Below, one piece after another: positions 1 through 5,932 of a stretch of 47,616 nt of DNA; position 1 is the first letter of the stretch, and each line of letters starts with the position of its first letter. The stretch is from Phocaeicola_A sp964514145 (GTDB taxonomy: Bacteria > Bacteroidota > Bacteroidia > Bacteroidales > Bacteroidaceae): the NCBI GenBank assembly GCA_964514145.1, contig CAZEPM010000004.1, forward strand, positions 1 to 47,616, written 5' to 3'. The position numbers and the translations under genes were made by a program. The notes beneath the pieces are model-generated. The model was not told the DNA's origin and did no database searches. It saw only the letters and a program-made list of their open reading frames with translations.

Positions 1-1
1 G

Positions 2-178
2 GCATTGTTACGGATACAAAAGAGTGATTTACGACAAATGTCCGAACTCATTCTTGATGTAAGTCAAAAAAAGAAACAGTTTTTTTCTTTTATGGACTAC
101 TTTCCGATACAAAATGGAAAACAGGCTCTATCTTTGTCGCGTAGTTCTAGATATGATTATACTAGGATAGCAGTTTGA
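2..178 (+). CDS. C-terminal fragment of an unidentified protein
   Basis: The frame is open from the first complete codon at base 2 to a TGA at 176-178, giving the last 58 residues of a gene that begins outside the window. The fragment is basic and hydrophilic, with an FFSFMDYFP stretch and an RSSRYDYTRIAV end. I recognise no family. It has no membrane segment and codon use looks ordinary for the region. It could be a chance open frame, but a stop-free run of 58 codons at the edge followed by clearly non-coding AT-rich sequence favours a real 3' end. Confidence 0.5.
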   Translation, partial: ALLRIQKSDLRQMSELILDVSQKKKQFFSFMDYFPIQNGKQALSLSRSSRYDYTRIAV

Positions 179-230
179 ATCAGAATAGAGTTTTTTAGTT
201 TTAAGGTAAAAAGGTTAATTATTTAGGATT

Positions 231-323
231 ATGACAGCACAAGTTTTCGTTATGTTAGCTATTGTTGCTGTGTGCACCGTGCTGAGTGTCATAGCCGTTG
301 TGCAGACTAACATTAAAAAATGA
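231..323 (+). CDS. Possible 30-residue membrane micropeptide
   Basis: ATG at 231 to TGA at 321-323 encodes 30 residues. After MTAQ comes about 20 hydrophobic residues (V, A, I, L) that form a single predicted transmembrane helix, followed by a short polar QTNIKK tail. This composition is typical of small bacterial membrane peptides. There is no strong Shine-Dalgarno, which is normal in Bacteroidales. No family is recognised. It lies upstream of a structured RNA candidate ending in a terminator at 436-473, so both could share one transcript. It may be a chance frame. Confidence 0.35.
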   Translation: MTAQVFVMLAIVAVCTVLSVIAVVQTNIKK

Positions 324-353
324 GCTGATTGGATTTCTTGAGAGGAACATGGC

Positions 354-473
354 TTCTTCTTAAGAAAGTGAAAACAGGGAGTTCTGAATAAGCCGGAGCA
401 AACCTGTTTGAAAGAAGAAAATGTCTGATTCTAATAAGAGCGCACCGTCGTCAGAGGGTGTGCTCTTCTTTTT
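354..473 (+). ncRNA. Candidate structured small RNA or 3' UTR element
   Basis: Two nested helices can be read directly: TTCTTCTT at 354-361 pairs with AAGAAGAA at 412-419 (8 bp), and inside it AAACAGG at 372-378 pairs with CCTGTTT at 403-409 (7 bp), enclosing a 24-nt loop. A factor-independent terminator follows at 436-473. No protein is encoded here. I see no good TAnnTTTG promoter immediately upstream, so it may be processed from the transcript carrying the 231-323 frame. It does not match 6S, SRP RNA, tmRNA or RNase P features that I know. Confidence 0.4.
436..473 (+). terminator. Rho-independent terminator
   Basis: AAGAGCGCACC at 436-446 pairs with GGTGTGCTCTT at 457-467 (11 bp with one G-U), with a 10-base loop, followed by C and a run of five T at 469-473. 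It ends plus-strand transcription before the minus-strand ispF gene. The stem is AAGAG/CTCTT at its base, so it could also act for the opposite strand. Confidence 0.85.
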
Positions 474-496
474 GTATGTTGCCCGTTTCGGGCGGT

Positions 497-976
497 TTAT
501 CTTTTCTCAATCAATACGGTTGCATAGGCTGCTATGCCTTCTTCGCGCCCCGTGTAGCCTAGTTTCTCCGTTGTGGTAGCTTTGATAGATATGGCGTCCG
601 GGTCGATGTCCATAATTTGAGCCAACACCTTTTGCATGTCAGGAATGTGCGGATTCAGTTTCGGACGTTCGGCACAGACCGTTGCGTCGATGTTTCCCAC
701 ACGGTAGCCTTTAGTCGCTATCAGCTCGATGGTTCGTGCAAGCAGTATTTTACTATCGATATTCTTATACTCGCCGGCTGTATCGGGGAAGTGGTATCCG
801 ATATCGCGCATGTTTGCCGCACCCAGCAGCGCGTCGCAAATAGCATGGATCAGCACATCTGCATCTGAGTGCCCTAGCAGCCCTGATTCGTGGTTTATGC
901 GTATGCCGCCCAGCCAGAGATCTCGGTTTGGCACGAGCCGATGGACGTCGAATCCGAATCCTACACGTATGTTCAT
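497..976 (-). CDS. ispF: 2-C-methyl-D-erythritol 2,4-cyclodiphosphate synthase
   Basis: IspF converts CDP-methylerythritol 2-phosphate to the 2,4-cyclodiphosphate in the non-mevalonate isoprenoid pathway in the cytoplasm. At 159 residues the length is normal. The zinc ligands are present: D10 and H12 in GFDVH, and H44 in the HSDADVLIH segment (36-44). The TTTEKLGYTGR block near residue 133 contributes to nucleotide binding. It is the last gene of a minus-strand series after rex and the FAH hydrolase, starting 39 bases past the FAH stop, so it is probably co-transcribed with rex. No key residue is missing. Confidence 0.97.
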   Translation of the reverse strand: MNIRVGFGFDVHRLVPNRDLWLGGIRINHESGLLGHSDADVLIHAICDALLGAANMRDIGYHFPDTAGEYKNIDSKILLARTIELIATKGYRVGNIDATVCAERPKLNPHIPDMQKVLAQIMDIDPDAISIKATTTEKLGYTGREEGIAAYATVLIEKR

Positions 977-1015
977 AAGTCTGTATAAATTGTATAGTTT
1001 GTTTTTGATAATTGT

Positions 1016-1633
1016 TCAGCGGACATAGAAGTCTAGCACTTTTCTGTCTTCCAAATAGCCCTCCAGATGTTGGTTGATGCTCACGGCTCCGACACCGACG
1101 GGAGTTCCCGTGTAGATAAGGTCGCCTATCTTGAGTGTCATAAATTGGCTGACGTAAGCAATGATTTCATCAACGCTAAACAGCATGTCGCAGGTGCATC
1201 CCTGTTGCACGGTTTGGCCGTCGATGGTCAGGTGGAAGTGAAGGTTTTGTATGTCCGGAAACTGCTCAGCTGGTAGAAACCGGCCTAATGCCGCAGAATT
1301 GTCAAACCCCTTGCACAACTCCCACGGCAATCCTTCTGCACGGAATTTTCGTTGAAGGTCGCGGGCTGTAAAGTCGATTCCTACGGTGATGGTGTCGTAA
1401 TACCGGTGTGCAAAGCGTTGTGCAATGTTTTTCCCAAGCCGGCAGATGTGCACGACGATTTCTGTTTCGTAGTGCACTTCATTGGAAAAGTCAGGAATAA
1501 AAAAAGGCTTGCCGTCTTTCAGCAAGGCCGAATCCGGCTTCATGAAGATGACGGGAGCCTCGGGGCGAGTCATACCGGTGTGCAGCTCTTCATTGTGGGC
1601 TGCGTAGTTCATGCCAACAGCGATGATTTTCAT
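1016..1633 (-). CDS. Fumarylacetoacetate hydrolase (FAH) family protein
   Basis: This is a short single-domain FAH-family protein of 205 residues, related to acylpyruvate hydrolases and oxaloacetate tautomerases/decarboxylases (YcgM/FAHD1 type). Family blocks are visible: MNYAAHNEE at the N-terminus, HYETEIVVHI with the acidic metal ligands, GIDFTARDLQ, KGFDNSA, and YTGTPVGVG near the C-terminus. I place the start at 1633, where the ATG overlaps the rex TGA stop as ATGA (1630-1633). An in-frame alternative lies 12 bases upstream inside rex. Overlap with rex implies translational coupling. The substrate cannot be assigned from sequence. Confidence 0.9.
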   Translation of the reverse strand: MKIIAVGMNYAAHNEELHTGMTRPEAPVIFMKPDSALLKDGKPFFIPDFSNEVHYETEIVVHICRLGKNIAQRFAHRYYDTITVGIDFTARDLQRKFRAEGLPWELCKGFDNSAALGRFLPAEQFPDIQNLHFHLTIDGQTVQQGCTCDMLFSVDEIIAYVSQFMTLKIGDLIYTGTPVGVGAVSINQHLEGYLEDRKVLDFYVR

Positions 1634-2289
1634 TTCTTGACGCAATTTAAGTTTAAGCGGTTAAACATCAGTGCCAGATGAGCGTAGAGCGACGTGTTTT
1701 GCACAACGATGTGTTCGGGTACACGGATGCGGAAGGGCGTGAAATTCCACACGGCTTTGATGCCACCCTCTATCATGTAATCTGTTGTTTGCTGTGCGAT
1801 GTTGATGGGTACGGTCAGTATGCCGATAGACACCGGCTGTTCGGCCATCCTTTGCCGGAAATCACAGCTATGGAAAATGGGGATGCCATTGACGGAGGTG
1901 CCTATTAGTTCGGGCTTTACGTCGAAGGCCGTAACGATTTCGAGACCGAATTGCATCAGTCCCGAGTCGCCCAGCAACGCACGTCCCAGACTGCCGACAC
2001 CGAAAAGAAAGGCTTTGTGCATGTTTGTGAAACCCAGAAATACTTCGAGCACGTCGATAAGTTCGTCGATGTCATAGCCCACACGAGTCCGCCCGGTTAC
2101 TTTTACATACGACAGGTCTTTGGCTATCTGCGAAGCGTCCACATTGATGCTTTTCGATATCTGTGTGGAGGATACATAGCGTTCACCTTTGTCTTTCAGT
2201 AGCTTGATGTTCGAGAGATACCACGGAAGACGCCTGATGGTAGGTTCCGGCACTCTGTCTTTGTCTTTAGGATTGATGCGTGCGCTCAT
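1630..2289 (-). CDS. rex: Redox-sensing transcriptional repressor Rex
   Basis: Rex senses the NADH/NAD+ ratio and represses fermentation and respiration genes when NADH is low. The 219-residue protein has an N-terminal winged helix (about residues 15-85, with TIRRLPWYLSNIK and the SxxQIAKDLSYV recognition region) and a Rossmann domain with GVGSLG at 97-102. The C-terminus has the expected helix used for dimer domain swapping. It heads a minus-strand operon with the FAH hydrolase (4-base overlap) and ispF. A promoter-like TATTTTTG lies at 2334-2327 and a palindrome at 2358-2377. The redox sensor fits an anaerobe. Confidence 0.96.
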   Translation of the reverse strand: MSARINPKDKDRVPEPTIRRLPWYLSNIKLLKDKGERYVSSTQISKSINVDASQIAKDLSYVKVTGRTRVGYDIDELIDVLEVFLGFTNMHKAFLFGVGSLGRALLGDSGLMQFGLEIVTAFDVKPELIGTSVNGIPIFHSCDFRQRMAEQPVSIGILTVPINIAQQTTDYMIEGGIKAVWNFTPFRIRVPEHIVVQNTSLYAHLALMFNRLNLNCVKK

Positions 2290-2326
2290 AGTGTTAACTA
2301 AGCCTTGATGTTTCTTCTATCCAAAG

Positions 2327-2334
2327 CAAAAATA
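2327..2334 (-). promoter_or_regulatory. -7 element of the rex promoter
   Basis: Read on the minus strand this is TATTTTTG, a match to the Bacteroidales -7 consensus TAnnTTTG, 38 bases before the rex start. No clear TTG is present 19-21 bases upstream, where the palindrome at 2358-2377 begins. Only half of the promoter signature is therefore supported. Confidence 0.5.
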
Positions 2335-2357
2335 CAGAAATTTTTCAATAATCGGAT

Positions 2358-2377
2358 GGAAAGTATTTATACTTTTC
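2358..2377. promoter_or_regulatory. Palindrome upstream of rex, possible operator
   Basis: GGAAAGTA at 2358-2365 and TACTTTTC at 2370-2377 form an 8-bp inverted repeat (one G-T) around a 4-base centre. It begins just upstream of the expected -33 position of the rex promoter. It does not look like the usual Rex box (TTGTGAn6TCACAA type), so the binding protein is unknown. Confidence 0.4.
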
Positions 2378-2516
2378 ATAGCGACAATCCGCCAAAAGCT
2401 AAAGACCGGTGGTCATGAAGCTATTGACGGATGTGGATAGAAAGAATAAGCGTGAAACGAAAAGCGTTTGTCATGTGGTTGGCATGGTACGTTCGGAGGC
2501 GTCCGGTTGCAGACCG

Positions 2517-3605
2517 TTATTTCAGCCGGACGACTTCTCCGATAATAGGAACCAATAGTTGGAGCGAATCTTCGCGTGCGGCTTGTTGCTCGTTGCGTAA
2601 GGGTTCGTCCCACGCATGGCGTGCCAATGCGTATTTGGAATGGTGTACGGTCATCACACGGGCGGCACCCAACTCTTTCGCTTCGCGGCCGAGATAAGCC
2701 GGCATGGTGTGGATATATCGCCATTCGTCGTTGTATTGTCCGTTTTCCAAGATGGCCAAATCGATGTCCGGATGCGCCTTGCCGATTTCGGCAAAGTGAC
2801 TGTCGTAACCGCTGTCGCCTCCGATAAACACTTTCAGCGAGGGTGTTTCCAGCATAAACGATGCCCAAAGCGACTGATTGCTCGTCAGGCCACGTCCCGA
2901 AAAATGGCGTGCCGGGAGGCAATACAGCCGGAAACCGTCGTCGAGCGTAGCCGTTTCGTGCCAGTCCAGTTCCACCAAACGCGCCGTGTCGAAGCCCCAA
3001 TACTCGAAATGCTGGCCGACTCCCAGCGGGCAAACCACCTTGCGGATGCGGTCTTTGAGCGACATCACTGTGTGGTAGTCCAGATGATCCCAATGGTCGT
3101 GACTGATGACGAGGTAGTCAATGTCGGGCATATCGTCGGGAGCATAGATGTCAGTGCCTTTAAAGGGCTTGTTGATAAACTTCACAGGAGCAGCCATGCA
3201 GAACACGGGGTCGACCAGAATGCGTTTGCCCGACAGCTGCATCAGGTATGACGAGTGTCCGAACCACACAATGCAATCGCTATCGCGCGGTAAGCCTTTC
3301 AGGTCTGTCTTGACGGCCGGGATGGGTTGGTCCGGATACAGCCTTTCGGGGCGGTTGAACAAAAACTCCCACATGGCTTGAAAGCGACCTTTCTGCGAGG
3401 TCATGAGCGAGGTAGGCTGCCGGTTTTGGAACTGCCCGTTGCGATACTGGGGCGAACGTTTGATGCGTTCCAGCCGTTCGCCGCGCGGCAGTTGGCCAAA
3501 GCTGGGCTGGTTGAGAAAGGCTACCGTCGTTATGGCGATAGCGACAAGGAAGCCTATGATGATTCCCCCTATCATGCGTCTTTTTTTGTGTTTGACTTGT
3601 TTCAT
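2517..3605 (-). CDS. Membrane-anchored metallo-beta-lactamase-fold hydrolase (NAPE-PLD/UlaG-like)
   Basis: This 362-residue protein starts with a basic segment and one hydrophobic helix (about residues 11-31), so it is anchored with the catalytic domain probably in the periplasm. The metal-binding signature SHDHWDH lies at 168-174. Further ligands are a histidine in PARHFSGRG, the aspartate in IGGDSGYD and a histidine in the C-terminal VHHSKY. The arrangement matches the subgroup containing N-acyl-phosphatidylethanolamine phospholipase D and UlaG-like lactonases, so a phospholipid or lactone substrate is possible but not shown. It is separated from rex by 227 bases and is probably a single-gene unit. 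Confidence 0.88.
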   Translation of the reverse strand: MKQVKHKKRRMIGGIIIGFLVAIAITTVAFLNQPSFGQLPRGERLERIKRSPQYRNGQFQNRQPTSLMTSQKGRFQAMWEFLFNRPERLYPDQPIPAVKTDLKGLPRDSDCIVWFGHSSYLMQLSGKRILVDPVFCMAAPVKFINKPFKGTDIYAPDDMPDIDYLVISHDHWDHLDYHTVMSLKDRIRKVVCPLGVGQHFEYWGFDTARLVELDWHETATLDDGFRLYCLPARHFSGRGLTSNQSLWASFMLETPSLKVFIGGDSGYDSHFAEIGKAHPDIDLAILENGQYNDEWRYIHTMPAYLGREAKELGAARVMTVHHSKYALARHAWDEPLRNEQQAAREDSLQLLVPIIGEVVRLK

Positions 3606-3957
3606 ACCTTACACACATACAAAGTTAGGTGCATTTTTCCAAACAACTTGTATATCGATTACGGTATTTATAACCTGATTTACAGATTTTGCTTATGATT
3701 GTCAGGGTGTTAGTAATGCGGCCTGGTTAGCGTCGTGTCGAAGGTTAGCCAGCACGCCGGCCGGCTCTTGTCAGCATGCGCTATAGGGCTGCTTGAATTG
3801 GGATGTTGAAAAAAAGTTCATCATAAGTAGGTAAGAACAAGTATGAAATGATGTAAAAAATCGTCATTTTTAGGTATTGCCCACCTTTAGGGGGCGCCGT
3901 AATTTTGCAGTGTCAAAAATAAAAAACAATAGGTAATTAAAACAAATAGGTAAAAAA
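3606..3957. other. Intergenic region between divergent MBL hydrolase and hmu operon
   Basis: About 350 bases hold the divergent starts of the hydrolase (minus) and the hmu operon (plus). A GC-rich perfect palindrome GCCGGCCGGC lies at 3756-3765 within an otherwise AT-rich stretch. The only clear regulatory signal is the hmu promoter at 3877-3907. I see no gene, no recognisable Fur box and no known riboswitch. Confidence 0.6.
3877..3907 (+). promoter_or_regulatory. hmu operon promoter
   Basis: TTG at 3877-3879, a spacer of exactly 20 bases, then TAATTTTG at 3900-3907 match the Bacteroidales primary-sigma promoter (-33 TTG, -7 TAnnTTTG). Transcription would start near 3914, about 45 bases before the first hmu gene. 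The spacer is unusually GC-rich (CCACCTTTAGGGGGCGCC), and a repressor site could overlap it. Confidence 0.75.
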
Positions 3958-5244
3958 ATGAGATTAAAAAATCTGTTAGTATTACTAACAATGGGAATTT
4001 TCGCTGTCGCATGCAGTGACGAAAATGATGTGCCACCAAACCCTTACGAAATGGGGCAGACGGTGGCCGGTACGTATAGCGGATTAATGAGCATGTCGGT
4101 AAACGAAGAGGAAGTCAGCAGTTCGTTGGTGAACTTGACTCTTTCTGCTGTTTATAGCGGCTCGGTAACCCTTTCATTGCCACAGATGGGAGAGGGAACG
4201 ACGGTCTTACAGGCTTTTCAGATGACGGGTCTGGCCATCAGCATGACAACTGACGGAGGAACGTATTATTTGGATTTGTCGAGTGGTACGAGCTTTACTC
4301 CGACGAATGACAGCAGCGTATCTTATGCAATAACTGATTTTGAGGGAATTGTTAGCGGTGACAGTTTTACCCTGACGTTTACGGTAACGCCCAGCGATAC
4401 GGGAACAGCCATCGACTGTGTGTTTAATACTGTGTATACGGATGCTCAGGCAATCACGGGTTCATATGACGGTTTGCAGACGATGATGATTGGTTCTGCG
4501 GTGAGTGGCATGAGCACGGTGACTTATACGCTCTCTGTTGACGACGACGGATTGTTGACCATCTCGGTTCCGGCCGGCGATGGCAGTAGTTCGATGTCGT
4601 TGCAAGCGTTCGATATCACGGGCGTGATTCTGAGTCAGGTTTCTTCCGGTTCTTACACGTTGGTTTTGGGAACGGATTCTTATTCGACAACGATAGAGCG
4701 CGAGGGTAGCACGCCGATTACGTACACCATTACGAACTTCAGCGGTACGTATGCCGATGGTAATCTGTCTGTGACCTACGATTTGCAACCCGGTTCGATG
4801 CCCATGTCCATCACGTTCGAGTTTACTACGGATTATACGCTGGCCAACCTGATAGCCGGCACGTATAGCGGCGAACTCAGTATGAGTGTGTCATCAACGA
4901 GTATGGGAACTTCTGAGGTTGAATATACACTGACGGCCGCCGACGACGGCACGTTGACCATTTCTGTTCCGGCTGCCGGATCGGGTAGCATGAGCATGCT
5001 GGCCTTCGATCTCGAAGGAGTGGCGGTTACAGCCGGCAGCGCGGATGGTGAGTATGTGTTGAGTCTTGATGATGTTGCGCTTACCCTAGACAAAGGAGAT
5101 GGTACGCTGATTACGTACACCATTACGAACTTCAGCGGTACGTATGCTGATGGTGATCTGTATGTGACCTATGGCTTGCAACCCGGTTCGATGCCCATGT
5201 CTATCACATTTGAGTTTACTACGGTTACAGAGACAGGAGAATAA
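3958..5244 (+). CDS. Triple-repeat calycin-like surface lipoprotein of the haem operon
   Basis: The 428-residue protein has a lipoprotein signal peptide (AVAC, lipidated C19) followed by an acidic SDEND stretch that resembles the Bacteroidota surface-export signal. The mature part holds three tandem beta-rich units at about residues 35-160, 165-293 and 297-424. Each runs from a TYSG/SYDG strand through YTLxxxxDGxLTISVPA to a YxITNFxG and PGSMPMSITFEF end. Units 2 and 3 share a 116-bp block that is about 92% identical in DNA (4716-4831 and 5109-5224). It resembles the calycin-like lipoproteins of Bacteroidales. It contains many MSMS/SMPMS methionines and almost no histidine. As first gene of the hmu operon it may capture haem or a haem protein at the cell surface, but this is inference. 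Confidence 0.85.
   Translation: MRLKNLLVLLTMGIFAVACSDENDVPPNPYEMGQTVAGTYSGLMSMSVNEEEVSSSLVNLTLSAVYSGSVTLSLPQMGEGTTVLQAFQMTGLAISMTTDGGTYYLDLSSGTSFTPTNDSSVSYAITDFEGIVSGDSFTLTFTVTPSDTGTAIDCVFNTVYTDAQAITGSYDGLQTMMIGSAVSGMSTVTYTLSVDDDGLLTISVPAGDGSSSMSLQAFDITGVILSQVSSGSYTLVLGTDSYSTTIEREGSTPITYTITNFSGTYADGNLSVTYDLQPGSMPMSITFEFTTDYTLANLIAGTYSGELSMSVSSTSMGTSEVEYTLTAADDGTLTISVPAAGSGSMSMLAFDLEGVAVTAGSADGEYVLSLDDVALTLDKGDGTLITYTITNFSGTYADGDLYVTYGLQPGSMPMSITFEFTTVTETGE
4716..4831 (+). repeat. Intragenic direct repeat, copy 1
   Basis: This 116-bp block recurs at 5109-5224 with about nine substitutions. The offset is 393 bp (131 codons), so the reading frame is preserved. It encodes the strand pair ITYTITNFSGTYADG and the PGSMPMSITFEF motif of calycin-like unit 2. 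It points to recent tandem duplication or gene conversion between units 2 and 3. Confidence 0.9.
5109..5224 (+). repeat. Intragenic direct repeat, copy 2
   Basis: This is the second copy of the block at 4716-4831, in calycin-like unit 3. Differences are mostly silent or conservative, except for a DL-to-GL change before QPGSMPMS. Unit 1 is clearly more diverged. Confidence 0.9.
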
Positions 5245-5270
5245 TCTAACGTAAAAAAAACTAGTTAAAA

Positions 5271-5930
5271 ATGAAAATAAAAACAATTGCAGCTGCATTT
5301 GTCGCGGGTATGTGTGTCATGGCATGCAGCGAGAAAAATGAATTACCTCCGACAGAAACGGTAGAAGGTACATGGTCGAACTTCGATGCTAGCGACTATG
5401 GCGTGTGGAACTATGTTAATCTGGAAACGGGCGAAGTAGAGTCGCATCCCGTACCCGGTGTGTGGGTATATACCAGTGGAAATCAGGTGACTGTGGACGA
5501 AGAAGAGGTGACTATCGATTGGCATATCGCTATCCATCGTTATGAGATTCGTACGAACAACGGTGCTGTTGTGACGACCGATTATACGAATATGGACGAT
5601 TTGGTAACATTGCCGACGGATGGCTACGTGCAAGACGAGGAGATTGATTCGAGTGACGATTATGCACTGACGGTCGACATGTCGGGCATGATGACCAGCG
5701 ACGGTGTTGGTTACGCCCAGAGTGCTATCATCAACCGTGAGTTGTGTGCATGGGTGACGGTGACAGCTACCGGCACTATGCCACCGTATGAGTATACACC
5801 GACACAGAAAGTTATGGTGCTGAGATGCCAGGATGGTACGTGTATCAAATTGCAGTTTACCCATGCTGGAAATACCGGGACTGGAACTAGCGGTTATCTA
5901 TCGTTTAATTATGAATTTGTAACAGAATAA
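5271..5930 (+). CDS. hmuY: HmuY family haem-binding lipoprotein
   Basis: HmuY-family proteins bind haem outside the cell and deliver it to the TonB receptor HmuR. This 219-residue protein has a lipoprotein signal (VMAC, C19) and the family core: W and DAS near residue 37, the DWHIAIHRYEIRTN block near 84-97, and a C-terminal YLSFNYEFV strand. In Porphyromonas HmuY haem is held by two histidines, while homologues in related genera use methionines. Here the candidate loop DMSGMM (about residues 137-142) is methionine-rich, but the ligands cannot be fixed without a structure. It follows the calycin-like lipoprotein by 26 bases and ends 2 bases before hmuR, so translation is closely linked. Confidence 0.9.
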   Translation: MKIKTIAAAFVAGMCVMACSEKNELPPTETVEGTWSNFDASDYGVWNYVNLETGEVESHPVPGVWVYTSGNQVTVDEEEVTIDWHIAIHRYEIRTNNGAVVTTDYTNMDDLVTLPTDGYVQDEEIDSSDDYALTVDMSGMMTSDGVGYAQSAIINRELCAWVTVTATGTMPPYEYTPTQKVMVLRCQDGTCIKLQFTHAGNTGTGTSGYLSFNYEFVTE

Positions 5931-5932
5931 GC

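Noticed and set aside
2413..3093. Long minus-strand frame overlapping the MBL hydrolase gene
   Set aside because: Its Arg/Pro-rich translation is typical of an out-of-frame reading, and the hydrolase in the same region has a full catalytic signature.
3751..3770. GCCGGCCGGC palindrome as a mobile repeat
   Set aside because: Similar GCCGGC-rich sequence occurs near 23010 but without a shared longer unit, so a repeat family is not supported.
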